Positions 35,237 to 42,505 of a DNA stretch of 54,949 nt are shown here, in pieces. Position numbers and translations under genes: made by a program. The stretch comes from QYOJ01 sp043810345 (GTDB lineage: Bacteria > Bacteroidota > Bacteroidia > Bacteroidales > FEN-979). The stretch is taken from assembly GCA_043810345.1 (NCBI GenBank), contig JBDROF010000124.1, positions 1-54,949 on the forward strand, in the 5' to 3' direction. Each line of letters starts with the position of its first letter. The first letter of the stretch is position 1. The notes beneath the pieces were generated by a model. It worked only from the letters and a program-made list of their open reading frames with translations. It had not been told where the DNA came from and ran no database searches.

Positions 35237-35995
35237 ATGGATAAACGAGTAGGATATTTACTGCTTCTGCTAGCCTCTTTCACTATTTTTCCTTCCACCT
35301 GTTTTCCTCAATTTATTATGCTGGGAGTAAAGGCTGGTGTAGGTATCTCAAGTGGTGATTATTACTTGAACGGAAAACTAGCTTCTGATCCTATGCTTAA
35401 AGGATTACTTGCTAATTTTAACGGGGGAATCACCCTAAATTTGAAAATAAAAGAGAGATGGTTTTTTCATTCTGAAATATTGTTTGAAGATAAAGGGGGT
35501 AGAATGGAGAATCATTCCGATACTTTGACTGGAAATATTTTAAATAATGGGTCGATGCCATACGATCAAGTAATCCGAAACCATTTATTTTATTTACATT
35601 TCCCTCAAACAATTCGATATTTAATACCACTAGATCAAAATGGGAGAAATTCTCTATATGTCGAGGCAGGACCATACTTTGCGTGCTATCTGATCACCAA
35701 GAGTGTTTGCATTACATCATATCCTTACTTAACAACAACGGACATTAAATTCTACGATAAGACAGCAGGTACATGGGCAGGGGAAAATAATCTACAACGA
35801 TTGGATTGGGGTATGACAGTTGGATGCGGTTATTTGTTGAAACTCTGGAAAGGTCAGCTTGATTTCAATATGAAATTTGATCATATGTTACAGCCATCTG
35901 CCAAGGATCCATATTTAGGTAGTAAATATTACCAGTATGTTTTTGCTGCTACAATTGGATATGATTTTCCGGTGTTACAAAAAGCATACAAATGA
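35237..35995 (+). CDS. Outer-membrane beta-barrel protein (PorT-like)
   Basis: 252 residues. A signal peptide (LLLLLASFTIFPSTCF) is followed by alternating beta-strand sequence typical of small outer-membrane barrels: GVKAGVGISSGDYYL, RWFFHSEILFEDKGG, YVEAGPYFACYL, LDWGMTVGCGYLLKLWKGQL. The pattern of one strand per ten or so residues, and a final aromatic-rich strand (FAATIGYDF), fits the PorT/OmpW-like 'beta-barrel' family. It follows the T9SS cargo gene by 20 bases and is AT-rich like it, so the two may be one transferred unit. Confidence 0.72.
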   Translation: MDKRVGYLLLLLASFTIFPSTCFPQFIMLGVKAGVGISSGDYYLNGKLASDPMLKGLLANFNGGITLNLKIKERWFFHSEILFEDKGGRMENHSDTLTGNILNNGSMPYDQVIRNHLFYLHFPQTIRYLIPLDQNGRNSLYVEAGPYFACYLITKSVCITSYPYLTTTDIKFYDKTAGTWAGENNLQRLDWGMTVGCGYLLKLWKGQLDFNMKFDHMLQPSAKDPYLGSKYYQYVFAATIGYDFPVLQKAYK

Positions 35996-36054
35996 CCATT
36001 TAATGGTTGGTAAAGATTGGAGAAATTGATTGTTCACTAAACACAAAAAATACA

Positions 36055-36189
36055 ATGAAAGCGCATACAGGACTTTTTCTTTTTATCGCTATTGCGGTCA
36101 TGGGTCAATCCCAATCCATTGTTACTTCAGAGAAATCCTGGAGTAACGTAATATTCAATTAACTGGGGTATGCACGAGTCTCATGTTAT
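36055..36189 (+). pseudogene. Signal-peptide stub of a secreted protein cut by the IS element
   Basis: A frame reads MKAHTGLFLFIAIAVMGQSQ then SIVTSEKSWSNVIFN and stops at 36162. A one-base shift continues as WGMHESHVIK up to the IS left end at 36190. It has the look of a secreted-protein start (SEKSWSNVIF), so an insertion plus a small frameshift destroyed the gene. Its 3' part is not found on the other side of the IS, where uvrC ends 26 bases away. Confidence 0.5.
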
Positions 36190-37776
36190 TAAATAGGGTT
36201 TGCTGAAAAAGTCAGACAATAAATTTTAAAGATACACAGGGTTCTGATTGATAAAAGTAAAAAAAATGACCTGAGAGGAGGTTTTTAAAAAAGACAAAAA
36301 TAAAGTCCTTCTCGAACTTTATCAGATTCATCACAAATATGATGCAGGCAATCCAACTTTCCGATGTAGACATCAACCGTGCTCTGATCTGATTCATGCG
36401 ATATCCATTCTTTCCCTGTCCAAACTTACCTTCGATTTAATTTCGTTCGTTGTACTCCTTCTTCTTTTTTCGTTTCTGATAATAGGTTTCTTCTTCCACA
36501 GGAGGCCTTCCTAAAGGTTTGGCGGTCAAACGTATACCTCGCTCATTAAGATATTTTCTATTTTCGCGGGTGGCATATATTTTATCGGCTTGGACCAATT
36601 CGGGATAATGACCATGGATTGTTTTATAGGCTTCTATTGTCTAAACTTAATCCGAGTTTTGCACCAAATTCAACAGGCGCCTTTTGTTTGCCTCTGACAA
36701 TTGGTCGTACATGAGGTTGATGAAGGCTTACGATCCGGTGAGGGCACACATGTGTTTTGTTTTCATACATGTACTTCTGTTGTTCAAAAACCGTTCTGAT
36801 CACAAACAGGTAACGCTGCTCTCTGCGGGATAGGGGAAATTCCTTGTCTTCAAACATGTCCAGCATGTTATCAATATATTTGAAGTCCCTTCTCAGATAT
36901 CCCAACTGGAATTTGATCCCCTTACGGATTTCTTTTTCGGTTCTGTGTTTTTTCTTTGCTATGGACAAATAATCTTTTCTTGCTCCCCAACAATAGGTGC
37001 GGGGTTTCTTAGGCAAATCAGACTTTCCATACAATATATCTATGATCTTTTCACACCATTCTCTGCTATCGTTCAGTAAATCAAGATCGGGCGGATATTT
37101 GATATATTGGTCGGCAACCGTGGCATCGATTTTCAAACTTCCTTTATTTGATTTTTCATTGCCCTCTGTATGAGAAGCTTCTGATGACTGTATCGGTGGA
37201 TCGTTTTCGTGCTTTTCCCGGGTTGATTTTTTTACTGGAGTTTCTTCTCCCAAAGATTCTTCAATGATGATCTTATTGAGTTTGTCGAACTCTAAGTTTC
37301 CCATGCGTTTGCGGAGTTCTACAAACAGGCTGGGATCGAATAAAGGTTCGGGCTGAAACTCGTTAAGTCCCAGAAAGTACTGCATGTATGGATTCTCAGA
37401 TATCATATCTATCGTTTCTCTATCAGATAGTTTCAGTTTGTGTTTAATGACCAGCGAACCGATTACTATCCGGGCATCAATTGAAGGGCGTCCCATCTTG
37501 TTATCCAGGCAACACAGATAGACATTGGCTAATTTGTCCCAGGGCAATAAACTGCTAAATTTTACCCACCTGTTCGTGGATTTTAGCTTCAACTCAAATG
37601 GAGTTTTGAACTCTTCAATCGAAAGTTGGGAAGGACTGTTATACGTTATCATAGTGCACCGTCTTTTCATCTAATGTATAAAAACATCTGCACTTCCCAA
37701 CATATTATATGCCGTTTTTATCAACTAGTTATCAACAAATCAGAGGTTTAAATCTTTTTTCAGCAAACCCTATTTA
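36190..37776. mobile_element. Decayed IS1182-like insertion sequence
   Basis: Perfect 21-base terminal inverted repeats bound the element: TAAATAGGGTTTGCTGAAAA+A at 36190-36210 and its reverse complement at 37756-37776. The length is about 1587 bases. Inside is a single transposase region on the minus strand (36212-37670). Flanking TA is shared, but I cannot define a longer target duplication. The body is AT-rich and the transposase is disabled, so the copy is dead unless served in trans. Confidence 0.85.
36212..37670 (-). pseudogene. IS1182-family transposase, frameshifted and internally deleted
   Basis: The N-terminal 348 codons are intact: a DUF772-type DNA-binding start (MGRPSIDARIVIGSLVIKHK, FDPSLFVELRKRMG) leads to KIDATVADQYIKYPPDLDLL, the DDE first-Asp region. 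The frame stops after EFGAKLGLSLDNRSL at 36624. In another frame the protein resumes at EAYKTIHGHYPELVQADKIY, so about 30 codons are missing. A further in-frame TAA interrupts EYNERN*IEGKFGQGKNGY, which contains the catalytic Glu helix. The C-terminus ends at 36212. I therefore call it a pseudogene. Confidence 0.85.
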
Positions 37777-37801
37777 CATAAGACGGAAGTGTATATTCCG
37801 C

Positions 37802-39628
37802 TTATTCTTCCTGCCTGGTATGAAAATGATTATAAACAATTCTTCCTTTTGCTTTGCCGATGACCGCCTGCAGCTCCTCCAAAGAGGCTTCGCGGATACG
37901 CTTCACCGACTTGAGTTTCCAGAGTAACTGCCGGGCTGTGGAATAGCCGATTCCCGGAATGTCGGTCAGTACCGATTTCACCGTTCCCTTCTCCCGCCGC
38001 TTCCGGTGATGCGTGATCCCGAACCGGTGTGCTTCGTCGCGCATCTGCTGGATCAGGCGTAGAGTCTCCGATTTTTTATCCAGGTACAGCGGCAACGGGT
38101 CGTTGGGATAGTAGATCTCTTCCAACTTTTTAGCAATGCCTATCACAGTCATTTTTCCTGTGAGTTTCAGCTTTTTCAGACTGTTCAATGCAGCAGAAAG
38201 TTGCCCCTTCCCACCATCCACAATGATTAACTGAGGAAGAGGTTTATTCTCCTCCGAAAGCCGTTTGTACCGACGGTAGATGATCTCTTCCATGGAGGCA
38301 AAATCGTCAGGGCCTTCTACGGTTCGGATATTGAAATGGCGGTACTCGCTTTTGTCGGGTTTCGCTTTTTTGAAACATACCATAGCAGCCACCGGATAAT
38401 CTCCCTGTGTGTTGGAATTGTCAAAGCACTCAATATGTTCAGGGAGCTCCGTCATCCTAAGGTCCTTCATCATGGTCTCCAGGATCCGCCGGCTCTTGTG
38501 TTCCGGATCTACCAGCTCCTTTTGCTTCTCTTTCTCCAGCTGATAATAGCGGACGTTGCGCTGAGATAACTCAAGCAGCTTTTTCATGTCGCCGATCCTG
38601 GGCACAATAAAGGTGGCTTGCGACAGCTCATAACCCGGAGCAAACGGCACGATGATCTCCGGCGAACCGCTTTCAAACCGTTCCCTGATATTTGTGATGG
38701 CAATGGGAAGCAACTCTTCATCCGGCTCATCGAGCTTTTTCTGGATCTCTATGGTATGTACCTGGATGATGGCTCCATTCATCACCTTCATGAAGTTTAC
38801 GTAGGCAGTGGTTACATCCGAAATGATCGAGAAAACATCTACATCATTGATATTGGGATTGACTACGGTGGATTTGCTCTGGTATTTCTCAAGGGCCAGG
38901 TATTTCTCTTTCACCAGATGGGCCTTCTCAAATTCCTGTTTTTCAGCATAACTCATCATCAGTTCTTTCAGCTGGCGAGCTACGCTATGCACATTCCCTT
39001 TGATGATATCCCGGATGCTTTGAATAGCAAGGTCATAATCCTCCTGCTCCTGCAGACCAACGCAGGGGCCTTTGCAGTTCCCCAGGTGGTACTCGAGGCA
39101 CACCTTGAATTTTCCTGAACGGATGTTTTTATCAGTCAGATTCAGGTTGCAGTTTCGCAAGGGGTAAAGCTGGCGGATCAGCTCCAGGAGGGTGTGCATC
39201 AGTCGTACGTTGGCATAAGGGCCGAAATACTGGGAGCCATCCCTGATGAGGTTTCTGGTTGGAAACAGCCGGGGAAAGGGTTCGTTTTTAATGCGGATCC
39301 AGGGGAAGGTTTTGTCGTCCTTGAGCGCCACGTTGTACCGGGGCCGGTATTTCTTGATCAGGTTGTTCTCAAGCAACAGGGCATCCTGCTCGGTGTTCAC
39401 CACGATGTACTTGATATCGGCGATCTTCCGGACCAGCATCTGCACCTTCCCGCTGATAGAATTGATCTTGGCAAAGTAGGAACTTACCCGCTTCCTCAGA
39501 TCTTTGGCTTTCCCCACATAGATGATCCTGTTTTTCTCGTCAAGAAACTGGTAAACCCCGGGTTTTTGAGGCAGCCCTTTGACGATGCTATCGAGGTGGG
39601 AGAAATATGTTGAGAGGCTAGAGGCCAT
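37802..39628 (-). CDS. uvrC: Excinuclease ABC subunit C
   Basis: 608 residues. UvrC makes the two cuts around damaged DNA in nucleotide excision repair. Domains in order: GIY-YIG nuclease (about 18-100; PGVYQFLDEKNRIIYVGKAK), a Cys-rich patch (PLRNCNLNLT...KVCLEYHLGNCKGPC), the UVR helix pair (about 205-240), an RNase H-like nuclease domain (ECFDNSNTQGDYPVA, LIIVDGGKGQLSAAL) and a C-terminal tandem HhH (LTDIPGIGYSTARQLLWKL). All are present and complete. Its 3' end lies 26 bases from the IS element; its 5' side faces repeat words. Confidence 0.97.
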   Translation of the reverse strand: MASSLSTYFSHLDSIVKGLPQKPGVYQFLDEKNRIIYVGKAKDLRKRVSSYFAKINSISGKVQMLVRKIADIKYIVVNTEQDALLLENNLIKKYRPRYNVALKDDKTFPWIRIKNEPFPRLFPTRNLIRDGSQYFGPYANVRLMHTLLELIRQLYPLRNCNLNLTDKNIRSGKFKVCLEYHLGNCKGPCVGLQEQEDYDLAIQSIRDIIKGNVHSVARQLKELMMSYAEKQEFEKAHLVKEKYLALEKYQSKSTVVNPNINDVDVFSIISDVTTAYVNFMKVMNGAIIQVHTIEIQKKLDEPDEELLPIAITNIRERFESGSPEIIVPFAPGYELSQATFIVPRIGDMKKLLELSQRNVRYYQLEKEKQKELVDPEHKSRRILETMMKDLRMTELPEHIECFDNSNTQGDYPVAAMVCFKKAKPDKSEYRHFNIRTVEGPDDFASMEEIIYRRYKRLSEENKPLPQLIIVDGGKGQLSAALNSLKKLKLTGKMTVIGIAKKLEEIYYPNDPLPLYLDKKSETLRLIQQMRDEAHRFGITHHRKRREKGTVKSVLTDIPGIGYSTARQLLWKLKSVKRIREASLEELQAVIGKAKGRIVYNHFHTRQEE

Positions 39629-39711
39629 CCTTCGATTTACGATTTCCAGATTTACGATTTCTATCTTCTATCTTCAATTTCACAATTCCCTCTTACCTCT
39701 TACCTCTTTTT

Positions 39712-39840
39712 CACGTCCCACGTCTCACGTCCCACGTCTCACGTCCCACGTCCCGCGTCTCACGTCTCACGTCCCACGTCTCACGTCCCACGTCTCACGT
39801 CCCACGTCTCACGTCCCACGTCCTTCGTCCTTCGTCTCAC
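39712..39840. repeat. Tandem array of about 18 CACGTCY heptamers
   Basis: A 7-base unit, CACGTC followed by C or T, is repeated with few errors; two variants are CGCGTCT and (near one end) CTTCGTC. The minus strand reads GACGTGRGACGTG, the same word as at the vanZ end. The array runs into thiL: its first 30 bases on that side encode the ThiL tail DEGRGT. Confidence 0.9.
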
Positions 39841-40960
39841 TTCCTTCCCTGAGCGCCTCCCAACCCTGTGCCGTGATCTCCACCTCCTTCCCGTCGGGAG
39901 AGATCATCTGTTTCCCTTCGGCCGGGTTGGTCATATGGCCGATAACTGTGATCCCAGATACATCCTTGATCTTTTCGTAATCACTTTGCGGAATGGTGAA
40001 CAGCAGTTCATAGTCCTCCCCTCCACTCAGTGCCGCCACAGAGGGGATGATCTTGAACTCCATCGCAATTTCCCGTGTCTGCGGATTCATAGGGATCTTC
40101 TCTTCATATATCTTACATCCTACATCTGATTGTCTACACAGATGTAATATCTCGGAAGCCAAACCATCTGAGATATCGATCATGGAGGCAGGTTTCACTC
40201 CGATGCCCTGGAGCAGCGACCGGATATCGGTCCGGGCTTCCGGTTTCAGGAACCGGCCGATCTGGTAATCCAATCCTGATAGTTCCGGCTGCATCCCGGG
40301 ATTGGCCTCGAAGACCTTCTTCTCCCTTTCCAGCAACAGCAGGCCGATATAGGCTGATCCGAGGTCTCCCGTTACACAAATCAGGTCGCCGGGTTTGGCT
40401 CCGCTCCGGTAAATGATATCCTCCTTCGGAGCCATACCGATCACCGTGACCGAAATGACCAGTCCGGTAACATTAGAGCTGGTATCGCCGCCTACCAGAT
40501 CGATCTGGTATTTTTCGCAGGCGAGACGGATGCCGGCATAAATTTCATCCAGCGCTTCCACCGTAAAACGGCTGGAAACGGCTATGGAAACCGTGATCTG
40601 ACGAGGAATTGCATTCATGGCGGCAATATCAGAAACATTCACCACCACAGCTTTGTACCCCAGGTGTTTAAGGGGTGTGTAGGTCATATCGAAATGGATT
40701 CCCTCCACCATTAAATCCGTAGAGACGAGGCATGCCTCGTCTCTACGGGTGGGATCGGGGCATGTCCCGTCCGTACCGGTGGCGCTCTCCATCCCGAAAT
40801 CGATCACAGCCGCATCATCGCCCACCCCCTTGATCGTAGATGGATTCTCCGTTTTGAACCGGTTTGTCAACCTGTCAATCAGCCCGAACTCTCCCAATTC
40901 TTCCAGTGAAATCAGTTTCTGCTTCGGCTCTTCCGGCTTCTTTCCTTTTTTCTCGTACAT
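39809..40960 (-). CDS. thiL: Thiamine-monophosphate kinase with repeat-derived insert and tail
   Basis: 383 residues from ATG 40960 (MYEKKGKKPEEPKQK); the longer frame to 41053 crosses the divergent promoter. ThiL phosphorylates thiamine monophosphate to the cofactor diphosphate. Family marks: LGEFGLIDRL, VGDDAAVIDFG (metal/ATP Asp pair), LVSTDLMVEGIHFDM, DLVGGDTSS, ICVTGDLGSAYIGL, MIDISDGLASEI and SGGEDYELLFTI. Two oddities: residues 57-77 (MESATGTDGTCPDPTRRDEA) are an in-frame insert made of a palindromic element, and the last residues EGSETKDEGRGT come from a tandem repeat. Both are unlike the normal family. A role in thiamine synthesis should remain if the insert folds as a loop. Confidence 0.93.
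   Translation of the reverse strand: MYEKKGKKPEEPKQKLISLEELGEFGLIDRLTNRFKTENPSTIKGVGDDAAVIDFGMESATGTDGTCPDPTRRDEACLVSTDLMVEGIHFDMTYTPLKHLGYKAVVVNVSDIAAMNAIPRQITVSIAVSSRFTVEALDEIYAGIRLACEKYQIDLVGGDTSSNVTGLVISVTVIGMAPKEDIIYRSGAKPGDLICVTGDLGSAYIGLLLLEREKKVFEANPGMQPELSGLDYQIGRFLKPEARTDIRSLLQGIGVKPASMIDISDGLASEILHLCRQSDVGCKIYEEKIPMNPQTREIAMEFKIIPSVAALSGGEDYELLFTIPQSDYEKIKDVSGITVIGHMTNPAEGKQMISPDGKEVEITAQGWEALREGSETKDEGRGT
40717..40779. repeat. GC-rich palindromic element inserted in thiL
   Basis: 40717-40748 is a perfect 32-base palindrome with half-site CCGTAGAGACGAGGCA. It is followed by an imperfect one centred on GGGGCATGTCCCG. Elements of the GTAGAGACG...CGTCTCTAC type are, to my memory, common in intergenic DNA of many bacteria; here one sits inside a gene and keeps the frame. 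One arm also encodes the conserved ThiL residues LVST. Confidence 0.8.
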
Positions 40961-40976
40961 TAGTCTGGATTTTCTA

Positions 40977-40984
40977 CAAAGGTC
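40977..40984 (-). promoter_or_regulatory. Possible thiL -7 box GACCTTTG
   Basis: On the minus strand GACCTTTG differs by one base from TAnnTTTG and lies 16 bases before the thiL ATG. The gap to the divergent XRE gene is only 83 bases. Confidence 0.45.
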
Positions 40985-41017
40985 GGAAAAATTTGTCAGT
41001 GAGATATTTTTGACTAA

Positions 41018-41043
41018 TTTTGTCAAAACAGATTTTGTCAAAA
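41018..41043. promoter_or_regulatory. Candidate autoregulatory operator: two TTTTGTCAAAA sites
   Basis: TTTTGTCAAAA occurs at 41018-41028 and 41033-41043, 15 bases apart, directly before the XRE-MNT ATG. A related ATTTGTCAG is at 40990-40998. Spaced short near-palindromes just upstream of an XRE-domain antitoxin-like gene are typical of self-repression; the sites also flank the thiL promoter. Confidence 0.5.
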
Positions 41044-41631
41044 ATGGAAACATTTGGGGAACAGCTCAGAAGGTACAGAACCGAACAGAAATTGCCACTT
41101 CGCGCCGTTGCAGCCTTTCTGGATATTGACCAGGCCATTCTCAGTAAGATCGAAACGGGAACGAGACGAGCTGCCCGTAACCAGGTTCTGAAACTCGCAG
41201 AATTTTTCGAGATAGATTCCACCGACCTACTTGTCACATGGCTTTCTGATAACCTGGTTTACGAATTGCAAGATGAAGATCTTGCCTTGAAGGCGTTGGA
41301 ACTTGCCGAAGAGGTGATCGCTTACAAAGAATTTAAGAAGGTTGACCGGCAAAAGTTGATAAACCTGATAAAGGAAGAGATCAGGAAATTTCCTGCTATT
41401 GAGAAAGCCTGGATTTATGGCTCATTTGCAAAAGGAGATGACGGCCCTAAAAGTGATATCGATATTGCCATAAAAACGTCAGAAGATTTCACTTACTTTG
41501 ATCTGGCAGAGGTTCAGCATCAGCTTGAGTCAATCGTTGATAGGAAAATTGATGTTGGATTTATTGATTCTTTTAAACCTTATGTTTTCGACCATGTTAA
41601 ATCTGATTTAAAGGTTATCTATGAGAAATAG
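41044..41631 (+). CDS. XRE DNA-binding domain fused to MNT nucleotidyltransferase
   Basis: 195 residues from ATG 41044. Residues 1-65 are an XRE/Cro-type helix-turn-helix (FGEQLRRYRTEQKLPLRAVA, LDIDQAILSKIETGTRR). Residues 105-195 are a minimal nucleotidyltransferase: WIYGSFAKGDDGPKSDIDIA carries the GSx10DxD catalytic motif (about 126-141). MNT proteins partner HEPN RNases as antitoxins that AMPylate the toxin; here the DNA-binding repressor and the enzyme are one chain. The next frame is a wrecked HEPN-like stub, so the antitoxin appears orphaned. Confidence 0.88.
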   Translation: METFGEQLRRYRTEQKLPLRAVAAFLDIDQAILSKIETGTRRAARNQVLKLAEFFEIDSTDLLVTWLSDNLVYELQDEDLALKALELAEEVIAYKEFKKVDRQKLINLIKEEIRKFPAIEKAWIYGSFAKGDDGPKSDIDIAIKTSEDFTYFDLAEVQHQLESIVDRKIDVGFIDSFKPYVFDHVKSDLKVIYEK

Positions 41632-41713
41632 TCACGAAGAAAGTTACGAACGCTTAACGCATATTCCTGTTCTGAAACGGCTTGTCAAACAGATTATCAA
41701 AAATGAATTTTAA
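41621..41713 (+). pseudogene. Internally deleted HEPN toxin remnant
   Basis: A 30-residue frame overlaps the MNT stop and reads MRNSHEESYERLTHIPVLKR then LVKQIIKNEF. The MRN start fits the opening of DUF86/HEPN proteins and the HIPVLKRLVKQII part fits their last helix, whereas the whole middle with the Rx4-6H RNase motif is missing. Assignment rests on position next to an MNT gene and weak similarity. Confidence 0.45.
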
Positions 41714-42259
41714 ATGAATTTCCTCGAACTCGTTCAAAAACGCCAGAGCTGCCGGGCCTACGATCCAACCCGTCCGGTAGAGAAAGAGAAACTCGACCGC
41801 TGCATCGAAACCGTTCGGTTAGCTCCATCAGCTTGCAATTCCCAACCCTGGAAACTCGTCATCGTAGACGATCCTGAATTGAAAAATAAAATTGCAGCTG
41901 CTGCCGATTCCAGGTTACTCGGATTTAACCATTTTGCTAAGGATTCACCGATCCTGGTTGTGGTAGTCCGGGAAGCGCCGAACCTGACATCCAAAATTGG
42001 CACTTTGCTAAAGGACAAACCATACACAATCATGGATGTGGGGATTGCTGCTGAACATTTCTGCCTGCAAGCCACTTCTGAAGGATTAGGAAGCTGTATG
42101 ATGGGGTGGTTCGACGAAAACAAGGTGAAAGAACTGCTGGGTATTCCAATGAAAAAGCGCGCCGAGCTGATCATCTCACTTGGCTACCCGTTGGATGATA
42201 AGCTACGCAAGAAGATCCGGAAGCCGGTGGAGGAGATGAGGTCGTATAATAAGTATTAG
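41714..42259 (+). CDS. Nitroreductase family protein
   Basis: 181 residues. The start FLELVQKRQSCRAYDPTRPV is the FMN-binding signature of nitroreductases, followed by RLAPSACNSQPWKLVIVDD and the second half EGLGSCMMGWFDENKVKELL. These enzymes are NAD(P)H-dependent FMN oxidoreductases; the natural substrate is unknown. ATG 41714 overlaps the end of the HEPN stub by a base, which suggests it once followed the toxin pair in one operon. Confidence 0.92.
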   Translation: MNFLELVQKRQSCRAYDPTRPVEKEKLDRCIETVRLAPSACNSQPWKLVIVDDPELKNKIAAAADSRLLGFNHFAKDSPILVVVVREAPNLTSKIGTLLKDKPYTIMDVGIAAEHFCLQATSEGLGSCMMGWFDENKVKELLGIPMKKRAELIISLGYPLDDKLRKKIRKPVEEMRSYNKY

Positions 42260-42273
42260 TGGGCGGTTCAGTT

Positions 42274-42443
42274 GTAGGGGCGGGTGCATTGGTAATAGTA
42301 GGGGCATTGGTAGTAGGGGCGGGTTCATTGGTAATAGTAGGGGCATTGGTAGTAGGGGCGGGTGCATTGGTAATAGTAGGGGCATTGGTAGTAGGGGCGG
42401 GTTCATTGGTAATAGTAGGGGCGGGTTATGAACCCGCCCCTAC
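42274..42443. repeat. 39-base tandem repeat ending in a perfect palindrome
   Basis: The 39-base unit (GTAGGGGCGGGTKCATTGGT, then AATAGTAGGGGCATTGGTA) occurs at 42274, 42313 and 42352, with a fourth partial copy from 42391. It ends in GTAGGGGCGGGTT-ATG-AACCCGCCCCTAC (42415-42443), a hairpin of 13-base arms. It lies between the nitroreductase and the sufB promoter. Because the period is 39, it stays open in one frame as a meaningless Gly/Val-rich ORF. Confidence 0.9.
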
Positions 42444-42483
42444 TGATTACCTAAATAATAGTATTTTTGCCATGAAAATTACC

Positions 42484-42491
42484 TAGATTTG
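42484..42491 (+). promoter_or_regulatory. -7 promoter box TAGATTTG for the suf operon
   Basis: TAgaTTTG matches TAnnTTTG and lies 14 bases before the sufB ATG. A second match, TATTTTTG, is at 42462-42469. One of them is likely the suf promoter. Confidence 0.5.
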
Positions 42492-42505
42492 CTATAAATT
42501 GCCGA

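Noticed and set aside
36190..37776. Target-site duplication of the IS element
   Set aside because: Flanks share only TA; longer direct repeats do not match, so no duplication is claimed.
39712..39840. CRISPR array
   Set aside because: The units are 7 bases long with no spacers; it is a simple tandem array, and no cas genes are present.
39579..39980. Open frame with SHVPRLTSHVPRLTSHVPR
   Set aside because: Created by the CACGTCY heptamer array; its ends lie inside uvrC and thiL on the other strand.
42259..42486. Gly/Val-rich open frame (MGGSVVGAGALVIVGALVVG...)
   Set aside because: It is entirely encoded by a 39-base tandem repeat whose length keeps any frame open; there is no promoter or homologue-like content.
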